37,839 bases of DNA from JAIRTY01 sp050257395 (GTDB lineage Bacteria > Actinomycetota > Actinomycetes > Streptosporangiales > Streptosporangiaceae). A model generated the notes under the pieces. The model had not been told where the DNA came from and did not search any database. It saw only the letters and a list, made by a program, of their open reading frames with translations. Below, one piece after another: positions 31,557 through 37,839 of the stretch. Location: positions 1 through 37,839 of the forward strand of contig JBLMWU010000284.1 of the NCBI GenBank assembly GCA_050257395.1. The letters run 5' to 3'. Each line of letters begins with the position of its first letter. Position 1 is the stretch's first letter. Position numbers and translations under genes: made by a program.

Positions 31557-32213
31557 TCAGCGCGTGCGCCACCGCGGGTCGGTGAGCCTGGCGACGTCGG
31601 CCTCGCCGCCGTCCAGCCGGACCCGGGCCGCGCCGGTCCGGCCCAGGGCCCACATCGTGAGCTCGGCCGGCGCCCCGGTCACCGTGACCACGGGCGTGCG
31701 GGCCCGGGCGGTGATCCGCACCCGCCGCCCGCCCGCGTCCGCGGGCAGATCGTCGCGGACCAGTTCCACCCCCACCGGCGCCTTGCGCAGGAACATCCGG
31801 GCCACCCGCAGCCGCTGCCAGAGCAGCTCGGTCAGGCCGGCGGACAGCTTCCGGGGCTCCCACCCGTCCGCTGCCCGGCGGACATCCTCGTGATGAACGA
31901 AGTACTCCACCACGTTGGCCCGCTCGTCCACGCCCGGGATCCGGAAGAAGGACATCCGCGGCGGCCCGCTCCGGATCGCGGCCACCAACTGCGGATAGGG
32001 GGTCCGCTCCATGAGCGCGCGCTGCACCCGCTCGGTGTGGCCCGCCAGCGGGCCGCCGGCGACCCCGGCGGCCGCGTCCAGCCGCCGCTCCCGCAGCACC
32101 AGGTGAGCGGCCAGGTCTAGGGTGCGCCAGCCCTCGCACAGCGTCGGGGCGGCCGGGCCGGTCTCGTCCAGCAGCGCGCACAGGGCCGCGCGTTCGTCGC
32201 GAGCGAAGCTCAT
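31557..32213 (-). CDS. DinB-like/maleylpyruvate isomerase-fold metal-binding protein (TIGR03085-like)
   Basis: 218 residues. The N-terminal four-helix bundle shows ERAALCALLDETGPAAPTLC then EGWRTLDLAAHLVLRERR, with the metal-ligand His of the DinB fold, and VVEYFVHHEDVRRA, which carries the further His ligands. The C-terminal part (RITARARTPVVTVTGAPAEL) resembles the small domain of actinobacterial maleylpyruvate isomerase-like proteins. The family is linked to thiol-dependent reactions such as mycothiol chemistry, but this member's substrate is unknown. Minus-strand TACCAT (32226-32221) lies 7 bases before the ATG, so the message is probably leaderless. Confidence 0.85.
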   Translation of the reverse strand: MSFARDERAALCALLDETGPAAPTLCEGWRTLDLAAHLVLRERRLDAAAGVAGGPLAGHTERVQRALMERTPYPQLVAAIRSGPPRMSFFRIPGVDERANVVEYFVHHEDVRRAADGWEPRKLSAGLTELLWQRLRVARMFLRKAPVGVELVRDDLPADAGGRRVRITARARTPVVTVTGAPAELTMWALGRTGAARVRLDGGEADVARLTDPRWRTR

Positions 32214-32220
32214 TCACGCG

Positions 32221-32226
32221 ATGGTA
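32221..32226 (-). promoter_or_regulatory. -10 element of the DinB-like gene, leaderless arrangement
   Basis: TACCAT on the minus strand fits TAnnnT, followed by 7 bases and the ATG at 32213. There is no ribosome site in between. It is one half of a 108-base divergent region shared with hisI. Confidence 0.45.
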
Positions 32227-32309
32227 CGCCTCGTCACGCGCGGTGCCAGCGGGCCGGATGGGGGACCTGCGCCCGCCCGCCGGCGGGCCCCGCCGGTGCC
32301 GGTGATTCA

Positions 32310-32315
32310 TAAGAT
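32310..32315 (+). promoter_or_regulatory. -10 element of hisI, leaderless arrangement
   Basis: TAAGAT is a near-perfect actinobacterial -10, followed by exactly 6 bases and the ATG of hisI at 32322. The AGGG in those 6 bases is too close to the ATG to act as a ribosome site. The -35 region is GC-rich and unrecognisable. Confidence 0.55.
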
Positions 32316-32321
32316 CAGGGC

Positions 32322-32714
32322 ATGAGCACGACAAGCCACGGCCCGGCCAGCGGCGCCGTCCGCCCCTCCCGGCTCGATCCCAGGATCGCCGCCCGGCTCA
32401 AGCGGGACGAGGCCGGCCTGGTGGCCGCGATCGCCCAGCAGCACGACACCGGCGAGGTGCTGATGCTGGCCTGGATGGACGACGAGGCGCTGCACCGGAC
32501 CCTCACCACCGGCCGGTGCACCTACTGGTCCCGCAGCCGCCAGGAGTACTGGGTCAAGGGCGAGACCTCCGGGCACGTGCAGCGGGTCGTGTCGGTCGCG
32601 CTCGACTGCGACGGGGACGCGGTGCTGGTGAAGGTGGACCAGGCGGGCGGCGCCTGCCACACCGGGGACCGCACCTGCTTCGACGCCGATCGGCTGGACG
32701 TCAGCGCCGGGTGA
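32322..32714 (+). CDS. hisI: Phosphoribosyl-AMP cyclohydrolase
   Basis: 130 residues, the cyclohydrolase alone without the HisE pyrophosphatase domain found fused in many bacteria. Blocks: EVLMLAWMDDEAL, TYWSRSRQEYWVKGETSGH and VSVALDCDGDAVLVKVDQ, followed by GACHTGDRTCF; the Asp and Cys residues bind zinc and magnesium. It opens the ring of phosphoribosyl-AMP, the third step of histidine synthesis. It is separated from the main his operon by ppgK and others and heads the trp region, overlapping the next gene as GTGA. Confidence 0.97.
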   Translation: MSTTSHGPASGAVRPSRLDPRIAARLKRDEAGLVAAIAQQHDTGEVLMLAWMDDEALHRTLTTGRCTYWSRSRQEYWVKGETSGHVQRVVSVALDCDGDAVLVKVDQAGGACHTGDRTCFDADRLDVSAG

Positions 32715-33454
32715 GCGCCGCAACCGCGGGAACCGGCGGGCCGGCCGCCCCCGGGCCCGGCCCGGCCCGGCGGCGCCAGTTCCTGCTCACCCTGCTGCTG
32801 GGCGCCGCCGGCGCCGGGCTGGTCCTGCTGGCGGTCCGCCAGTCCTGGGCCCACGTGCTGACCAGGGCGCCGGCGCCGCTGCCGCCGTCGGCCGTAGCGG
32901 TGTCCGGCCAGGACCTGGTGCCGCTGGCCGGGGCGCTGGCGCTGGCCGCGCTGGCGGGCCTGGCGGCGGTGCTGGCCACCCGCGGCGCCGCGCGCCGGGC
33001 CGTGGGCGTGCTGCTGGCGCTGTTCGGCGTGGGCATCGCCGTAGCGGTGAGCCTGCGGCTGGGCACCGCCAGCGTGCTGGCCGCCGCCCACTCGGCCGGG
33101 GTGCCGGCCGCCGGGTCGGTCACCGGGGGCAGCGGCGCGGGCGGCGGCGTCGTCCCCGGCGGCGGCGCACCGGGCCTGACCGCGGCGGGCCGGGTGGTAC
33201 TGGCCGCTGCCGGGTGGCAGGCGGCGACCCTGACCGGGGCGGCGGCGGTGCTCGCCGCGGGGTTGCTGACGGCCTGGCGGGGCCCGCGCTGGCCGGGCAT
33301 GTCCAGCCGTTACGAGCAGCCCGGCGGCCAGCGGGCCCGCCCGGCGCCCGCCACCGACTCCGCGGCCATGTGGGAGTCCCTGAGCCGGGGAGACGACCCC
33401 ACCGAGGACGATCCGGCGCGCCCCGCCGGGGACGCGGCGCGCGGCCCGGGCTGA
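32711..33454 (+). CDS. Trp-operon-associated membrane protein (TIGR02234-like)
   Basis: 247 residues from GTG 32711, which overlaps the hisI stop. Four hydrophobic segments are clear: FLLTLLLGAAGAGLVLLAV, PLAGALALAALAGLAAVLA, AVGVLLALFGVGIAVAVSL and AAAGWQAATLTGAAAVLAAG. The signature SW after the first helix (VRQSWAHVL) and the C-terminal AAMWESLSRGDDPT are typical of the actinobacterial Trp-biosynthesis-associated membrane family, whose function is unknown. In other actinomycetes this gene follows trpE and precedes trpC; here it directly follows hisI, with trpE absent. Confidence 0.88.
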   Translation: MSAATAGTGGPAAPGPGPARRRQFLLTLLLGAAGAGLVLLAVRQSWAHVLTRAPAPLPPSAVAVSGQDLVPLAGALALAALAGLAAVLATRGAARRAVGVLLALFGVGIAVAVSLRLGTASVLAAAHSAGVPAAGSVTGGSGAGGGVVPGGGAPGLTAAGRVVLAAAGWQAATLTGAAAVLAAGLLTAWRGPRWPGMSSRYEQPGGQRARPAPATDSAAMWESLSRGDDPTEDDPARPAGDAARGPG

Positions 33455-33590
33455 CCGGCGGGGAAGCTGGCCGGCGGGGAATAAGCGGGTCCCGGCCGTG
33501 GCTGGCGCGGAGGTGGGCCGCGGGCGCCCTGCCCGCGATGATCCAGATCTCAGTAGGCTCGGCAGTGAGAGCGGCGCGGGGAGGTGAACG

Positions 33591-34037
33591 GTGAGCGCAC
33601 AGACGCCGGGCGAGCCGCTGCAGCCGCCTGCGGACGGCCGGCATGAGCTGGTCAGCCTGGTTACCCGGGTGCTGATCGCGCAAGCGGTCGCCGCGGCCGC
33701 GGTCGGGCTGCCGTTCAGCCGCCGCCAGCTGCCGTCGATCCTGATCACCCTGGCGCTGGTGGCCGCGGTCGCCGCGCTGACCGCCCTGGTGCGCAACGGC
33801 GGGCACGGCGTCTGGCTGCTGGCGATCTCGTTCGAGTCTGCCTTCGTCGTCTTCGGGGTGTCGCGGTTCCTGGTCGCCCGCTACCTGGGCGGCACCCTGT
33901 TCGGCATCATCGCGCTCGTCACCCTGCTCCAGCCCGCGGTGGCCAGGGCGTTCGCCGGCCGCACCGCGGGCGAGCCGTCCACCGAGAGCCTGGACGAGGC
34001 GGCCGAGGGCCCGCTGGGCGGGCGCGCGATCGGCTGA
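33591..34037 (+). CDS. Small four-helix membrane protein of the trp region
   Basis: 148 residues, family not recognised. Four hydrophobic segments (VTRVLIAQAVAAAAVGLPF, ILITLALVAAVAALTALV, GVWLLAISFESAFVVFGVS and TLFGIIALVTLLQPAVARA) are flanked by short charged ends. The GTG start has GGGGAGG 7 bases upstream. It lies between the Trp-associated membrane protein and trpC, where streptomycetes usually have a small HGxxPAAW-type protein; that motif is not present. A transport or regulatory link to tryptophan is only suggested by position. Confidence 0.7.
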   Translation: MSAQTPGEPLQPPADGRHELVSLVTRVLIAQAVAAAAVGLPFSRRQLPSILITLALVAAVAALTALVRNGGHGVWLLAISFESAFVVFGVSRFLVARYLGGTLFGIIALVTLLQPAVARAFAGRTAGEPSTESLDEAAEGPLGGRAIG

Positions 34038-34172
34038 CCCGCGGGGGGTGCCTGGCGGATCCGCCCGCGGGTGGGCGGACAATGGTGGAGTGAAGGGGCC
34101 CGTGGGCGCGCCCGCCGGCGCTCGCTACCATCAGGGGTCAAGCCACCCGACCCGAGGGGACTGCGGAAACGC

Positions 34173-34979
34173 GTGAGCGTGCTCGACGAGATCCTAGATG
34201 AGGTACGTGCCGATCTCGATGCACGTCAGCGGCAGGTACCGCTGGACCGGCTCAAGGAGATGGCGCGGCAGGCCGATTCGCCGCGCGATGCCGTGGCCGC
34301 GCTCAGCGGGCAGGACGTCGCTGTCATCGCCGAGGTGAAGCGGGCCAGCCCCTCCAAGGGGGCGATGGCCGCCATCGCCGACCCGGCCGCCCTGGCCCGC
34401 GACTACGAAGCGGGCGGCGCCGCCGTCATCAGCGTCCTGACCGAGCGGCGCCGGTTCGCCGGCAGCCTGGAGGACCTGGCGGCCGTGCGGGAGGCGGTCG
34501 GCGTGCCCGTGCTCCGCAAGGACTTCATCATCAGCTCCTACCAGCTCTGGGAAGCCCGGGCGCACGGCGCGGACATGGTCCTGCTCATCGTGGCCGCGCT
34601 GGAGCAGAACGCCCTGGTGTCGCTGGTGGAACGGGCAGAGTCGATCGGGCTGGTGCCGCTGGTCGAGGTGCACGCGGACAGCGAGGTCGCCCGGGCGGTG
34701 GACTCCGGGGCCAGGGTCATCGGCGTGAACGCGCGGAACCTGGCCACCCTGGAAGTGGACCGCGGCGTGTTCGCCCGGCTGGCGCCGCAGCTCCCGGACC
34801 ACGTCCTCAAGATCGCCGAGTCGGGCGTGCGCGGGCCGCACGACCTGCTCGCCTACGCGGCCTCCGGCGCTGACGCGGTGCTGGTGGGCGAGAGCCTGGT
34901 CACCGGCAAGGACCCGCGGGCCGCCGTGGCGGACCTGGTCACCGCCGGCTCGCACCCCGCGCTGCGGGGTGACCGCTGA
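34173..34979 (+). CDS. trpC: Indole-3-glycerol phosphate synthase
   Basis: 268 residues, monofunctional (beta/alpha)8 barrel converting CdRP to indole-3-glycerol phosphate. Catalytic residues lie in VIAEVKRASPSKG, SVLTERRRFAGSLEDL, VLRKDFIISSYQLWEARAHG, VEVHADSEV, IGVNARNL and IAESGVRG. GTG 34173 is preferred, with GAGGGGA upstream; the frame is open back to 34071 without family resemblance. TACCAT at 34126-34131 is a possible -10. The stop overlaps the trpB start (TGATG). Confidence 0.96.
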   Translation: MSVLDEILDEVRADLDARQRQVPLDRLKEMARQADSPRDAVAALSGQDVAVIAEVKRASPSKGAMAAIADPAALARDYEAGGAAVISVLTERRRFAGSLEDLAAVREAVGVPVLRKDFIISSYQLWEARAHGADMVLLIVAALEQNALVSLVERAESIGLVPLVEVHADSEVARAVDSGARVIGVNARNLATLEVDRGVFARLAPQLPDHVLKIAESGVRGPHDLLAYAASGADAVLVGESLVTGKDPRAAVADLVTAGSHPALRGDR

Positions 34980-36226
34980 TGACCCCGCCACCGGCGGCAG
35001 CCGGTCTCACCGCCGCGGGGCCGGTGCCCGACGCCCTGGGCCACTTCGGCGGCTACGGCGGCCGGTTCGCCCCCGAGGCGCTGATGGCCGCCCTGGCCGA
35101 GCTCACCGCCGAATACCAGGCCGCCCAGGCCGACCCCCAGTTCACCGGCGAGCTCGCCGGGCTGCTGCGCAGCTACGCGGCCCGGCCGACCCTGCTCTCC
35201 GAGGCGGCCCGGTTCTCCGAGGCGGTGGGCTGCCGGGTGCTGCTCAAGCGGGAGGACCTCACCCACACCGGGTCCCACAAGATCAACAACGTGCTCGGCC
35301 AGATCCTGCTCACCAGGCGGATGGGCAAGACCCGGGTGATCGCCGAGACCGGGGCCGGCCAGCACGGCGTCGCCACCGCCACCGCCTGCGCGCTCTTCGG
35401 CCTGGACTGCATGGTGTACATGGGCGAGGAGGACACCCAGCGGCAGGCCCTGAACGTCGCCCGGATGCGCATGCTCGGCGCGGAGGTGGTGCCCGTCACC
35501 ACCGGCAGCCGGACCCTCAAGGACGCGATGAACGAGGCGTTCCGGGACTGGGTCGCCAGCGTGGAGTACACCCACTACTGCATCGGGTCGGTGGGCGGCC
35601 CGCATCCGTTCCCGATGATGGTCCGCGACTTCCAGCGGATCATCGGCATCGAGGCCCGCGAGCAGGTGCTGGCGCAGGCCGGCCGGCTGCCGGACGCCGT
35701 GATCGCGTGCGTGGGCGGCGGCTCCAACGCGATCGGCGTGTTCCACGCGTTCCTCCCCGACAGCGAGGTCCGGCTGATCGGCTGCGAGGCCGGCGGCGAC
35801 GGGATGCAGCCCGGCCACAACGCCGCCACCCTGGTGGCGGGCTCGTCCGGGGTGCTGCACGGCATGCGGACCTACGTGCTGCAGGACGAGGAAGGGCAGA
35901 CGCTGCCCACCCACTCGATCTCGGCCGGGCTCGATTACCCGGGGGTCGGGCCGGAGCACTCCTGGCTCAAGGACACCGGCCGGGCGTCCTACCGGGCCAT
36001 CAGCGACGCCGAGGCCATGGAGGCGTTCTCGCTGCTGTGCCGGACCGAGGGGATCATCCCCGCGCTGGAGTCCTCGCACGCCCTCGCCGGGGCGCTGCAG
36101 GCGGGGCGGGAACTCGGCCCGGACGCCCTGCTGCTGGTGAACCTGTCCGGCCGCGGCGACAAGGACGTGGCCACCGCCTCCCGCTGGCTCGGCCACCTGG
36201 ACGAGGAGTCCGGGGGCTACTCATGA
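34979..36226 (+). CDS. trpB: Tryptophan synthase beta subunit
   Basis: 415 residues, PLP enzyme joining indole and serine. Lys101 in THTGSHKINNVLGQ binds PLP, ETGAGQHGVATATA holds the catalytic Glu, GGGSNAIGVFHAF binds the cofactor phosphate, and SAGLDYPGVGPEHSWL and ALESSHAL close the family pattern. GYGGRFAPEALMAAL marks the N-terminal domain. Typical TrpB1 length, consistent with the adjacent alpha subunit. It starts inside the trpC stop and its own stop overlaps trpA as ATGA. Confidence 0.97.
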   Translation: MTPPPAAAGLTAAGPVPDALGHFGGYGGRFAPEALMAALAELTAEYQAAQADPQFTGELAGLLRSYAARPTLLSEAARFSEAVGCRVLLKREDLTHTGSHKINNVLGQILLTRRMGKTRVIAETGAGQHGVATATACALFGLDCMVYMGEEDTQRQALNVARMRMLGAEVVPVTTGSRTLKDAMNEAFRDWVASVEYTHYCIGSVGGPHPFPMMVRDFQRIIGIEAREQVLAQAGRLPDAVIACVGGGSNAIGVFHAFLPDSEVRLIGCEAGGDGMQPGHNAATLVAGSSGVLHGMRTYVLQDEEGQTLPTHSISAGLDYPGVGPEHSWLKDTGRASYRAISDAEAMEAFSLLCRTEGIIPALESSHALAGALQAGRELGPDALLLVNLSGRGDKDVATASRWLGHLDEESGGYS

Positions 36227-37038
36227 CCAGCGCGGTGACCGCGGCGTTCGAGAAGGCGGCGGCGGAGGACCGGGCGGCGCTGGTCGGCTACCTGCCGGCC
36301 GGGTTCCCGTCGGTGGACGGCGCCATCGCGGCCGCCCAGGGCATCGCCGCGGCAGGCGCTGACGTGATCGAGATCGGCCTGCCCTACTCCGACCCGCTGA
36401 TGGACGGCCCGGTCATCCAGGAGGCCGTGCACCGGGCGCTGACCGGCGGCGCCCACATCCGTGACGTCTTGCACACCGTGGAAGCGGTGGCCGCCACCGG
36501 CGTGCCGGTGCTGGTCATGACCTACTGGAACCCGGTGGACCACTACGGCGTGGACCGGTTCGCGCGCGACCTGGCCGCGGCCGGCGGCAGCGGCCTGATC
36601 ACCCCGGACCTGTCCCCCGAGGAGGGCGGCCCGTGGCTGGAGGCCGCCGCGGCGCACGACCTGGACCCGGTCTTCCTGGTGGCGCCCAGCTCGTCCGGCG
36701 AGCGGCTGGCGCTCATCACCGGGGTGTGCCGGGGCTTCGTGTACGCGGCCTCGCTCATGGGCATCACCGGCGCCCGGGACGTGGTGAGCAGCCTGGCGTC
36801 GTCCCTGGTCGCCAGGGTCCGCGCGCACACCAGCCTGCCGGTGGCGGTCGGGCTCGGGGTGCGCGACGGGGCCCAGGCCGCCGAGGTGGCCGGGTTCGCC
36901 GACGGCGTGATCGTCGGCTCGGCTTTCGTGCAGCGGCTGCTGGAGGCGCCGGACGAGCAGGCGGGCCTGGCCGCCGCCCGTGACCTGGCCGCTGAGCTGG
37001 CCGCGGGCGTCCGCAACCGGGCCCGGCCCGGCCGCTGA
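36223..37038 (+). CDS. trpA: Tryptophan synthase alpha subunit
   Basis: 271 residues, cleaves indole-3-glycerol phosphate and channels indole to TrpB. Glu50 and Asp61 in VIEIGLPYSDPLMDGPVIQ are the catalytic pair; MTYWNPVDHYGVDRF, APSSSGERL, YAASLMGITGAR and VGLGVRDGAQA complete the barrel. ATG 36223 overlaps the trpB stop; the longer open frame upstream is a shadow of trpB. The gene ends 37 bases before a strong hairpin that should close the operon. Confidence 0.97.
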   Translation: MTSAVTAAFEKAAAEDRAALVGYLPAGFPSVDGAIAAAQGIAAAGADVIEIGLPYSDPLMDGPVIQEAVHRALTGGAHIRDVLHTVEAVAATGVPVLVMTYWNPVDHYGVDRFARDLAAAGGSGLITPDLSPEEGGPWLEAAAAHDLDPVFLVAPSSSGERLALITGVCRGFVYAASLMGITGARDVVSSLASSLVARVRAHTSLPVAVGLGVRDGAQAAEVAGFADGVIVGSAFVQRLLEAPDEQAGLAAARDLAAELAAGVRNRARPGR

Positions 37039-37075
37039 CCGGCCGCCGCTGGCCACCAGGCCGGCCGCCGCCACT

Positions 37076-37113
37076 GATTCCGTTGCGCCACCCCGGGCCC
37101 GCGCAACGGAATC
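37076..37113 (+). terminator. Strong hairpin after trpA
   Basis: GATTCCGTTGCGC (37076-37088) and GCGCAACGGAATC (37101-37113) are a perfect 13-bp inverted repeat around a 12-base GC-rich loop. There is no T-run after it, as is common for terminators in actinomycetes. It should end the hisI-trpCBA transcript. Confidence 0.75.
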
Positions 37114-37382
37114 CGCAGCCCGCAGGCGGTCCCGGCCGCGCCCCGCGCCCCGCCCCGGGGGTCCCCCCCTGCACACACCGGGGATGACCACATACAATGC
37201 TTCTGAGATGTTTCGCTGCCACTGCAATGCGGGATGAATGTTGCGGTGGCGCAATCTCGATGTAATCTCTTAGCAACAGCTTGAGGGACCGCGGGCAGCA
37301 ATCTGAGGCTGCCCCCGGTAGGGCCAGTGTCGTCCCAACCGCATGCGAGAAGCGCAAGACGGAACGGACGACGGGAGATCTG
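37114..37382 (+). promoter_or_regulatory. gltB upstream region with inverted repeat and GlnR-box-like site
   Basis: An AT-richer stretch (37180-37280) precedes gltB. GCCACTGCAA (37218-37227) and TTGCGGTGGC (37241-37250) form a 10-bp inverted repeat with one G-T pair and a 13-base loop, which could be an operator or RNA hairpin. GTAAT at 37262-37266, six bases, then GCAAC at 37273-37277 resembles the GlnR half-site pattern GTnAC-n6-GAAAC, fitting a nitrogen-assimilation gene. TGTAAT at 37261-37266 may be a -10. GGGAG lies about 8 bases before the gltB ATG. All of this is tentative. Confidence 0.35.
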
Positions 37383-37839
37383 ATGGCTCCTGCCGCTGCA
37401 GCGGATCACCAGGGACTGTACGACAGCCAGTACGAGCACGACTCCTGCGGCGTCGGCTTCGTCGCGGACCTGTCCGGGCGCCGGAGCCACGGCACCGTGG
37501 CACAGGCGCTGACGGTGCTGCGGAACCTGGATCACCGGGGCGCCAAGGGGAGCGACCCGGACACCGGGGACGGCGCCGGGATCCTCACCCAGATCCCGGC
37601 TGACTTCTTCCGCGCGGCCTGTGGCTTCCCGCTCCCTGAACCCGGTCACTATGCGGCTGGGCTGGCGTTCCTGCCGGCCGGCCCGGCAGCCCGGGAACGC
37701 GCGATGGCGGCGGTCGCGAAGCTCGCCGCCGAGGAGAGCCTCACGGTCCTCGGCTGGCGGGAGGTGCCGCACGAGCTGACCGCCTGCGGCAGCGGCGCGC
37801 GCGCCGTGCTGCCCCACCTCGCCCAGCTCTTCGTGGCCC
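37383..37839 (+). CDS. gltB: Glutamate synthase large subunit, 3' end cut by window edge
   Basis: 152 complete codons of the N-terminal glutaminase domain. EHDSCGVGFVADLSG holds Cys22, which becomes the N-terminal nucleophile after removal of a short propeptide; LRNLDHRGAKGSDPDTGDGA and GILTQIPADFF are the following conserved blocks. The full enzyme (about 1500 residues) transfers ammonia from glutamine to 2-oxoglutarate together with GltD. ATG 37383 is supported by the propeptide length. Confidence 0.96.
   Translation, partial: MAPAAAADHQGLYDSQYEHDSCGVGFVADLSGRRSHGTVAQALTVLRNLDHRGAKGSDPDTGDGAGILTQIPADFFRAACGFPLPEPGHYAAGLAFLPAGPAARERAMAAVAKLAAEESLTVLGWREVPHELTACGSGARAVLPHLAQLFVA

Noticed and set aside
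34969..36222. Fusion of a 418-residue extension to TrpA
   Set aside because: The upstream part is the out-of-frame shadow of trpB; trpA starts at the ATGA overlap.

Overview
The window is very GC-rich, with G or C at most third codon positions, dense same-strand gene packing, many GTG starts and 4-base ATGA/GTGA overlaps. Gene content and order (ileS, a DksA/TraR-type protein, lspA, rluD, dnaE, hisDCBH-priA-ridA-hisF, hisI, a Trp-associated membrane protein, trpCBA, gltB) point to an actinomycete chromosome with the same backbone order as Streptomyces. The spore-forming or filamentous high-GC orders fit best, for example Streptosporangiales or relatives. I cannot fix the genus from sequence alone.

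Layout. 1-2.1 kb: end of a GNAT acetyltransferase, then on the minus strand an ECF sigma factor with a C-terminal helical extension next to a DGPF/YCII protein. 2.1-5.6 kb: ileS on the minus strand behind a clear translational T-box leader. 6.1-8.2 kb: a C4 zinc-finger protein, lspA and rluD. 8.2-9.8 kb: a SigE-type ECF sigma factor coupled to a membrane-anchored partner. 9.9-13.6 kb: dnaE with a foldable 5' leader. 13.6-15.5 kb: a two-gene ABC exporter on the minus strand. 15.7-22.7 kb: an accessory block, the most unusual part of the window. It holds a DUF2567-like membrane protein, a Pro/Thr-repeat membrane protein, a deacetylase/family-2 glycosyltransferase fusion, a GH18-like hydrolase, a UDP-sulfoquinovose-synthase-like enzyme, and a very short DivIVA-domain protein behind a possible 30-residue ORF. 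22.8-28.4 kb: histidine operon. 28.5-32.2 kb: ppgK, a pseudogene remnant, a GT-C-type membrane glycosyltransferase and a DinB-like protein. 32.3-37.0 kb: hisI and the trp genes, ending in a strong hairpin. 37.4 kb to the end: start of gltB.

How the genes work together. The his and trp genes form one amino-acid biosynthesis region. PriA, the dual HisA/TrpF isomerase of actinobacteria, explains the absence of trpF. trpE, trpD, hisG and hisE are not in the window, and trpE is missing from the place where it usually sits. The accessory block looks like a surface-polysaccharide locus: a membrane synthase with its own extracytoplasmic deacetylase, a secreted hydrolase and a nucleotide-sugar enzyme of the sulfosugar type. 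A possible structured RNA lies in front of that last gene. Several promoters (hisD, hisI and the divergent DinB-like gene) look leaderless.
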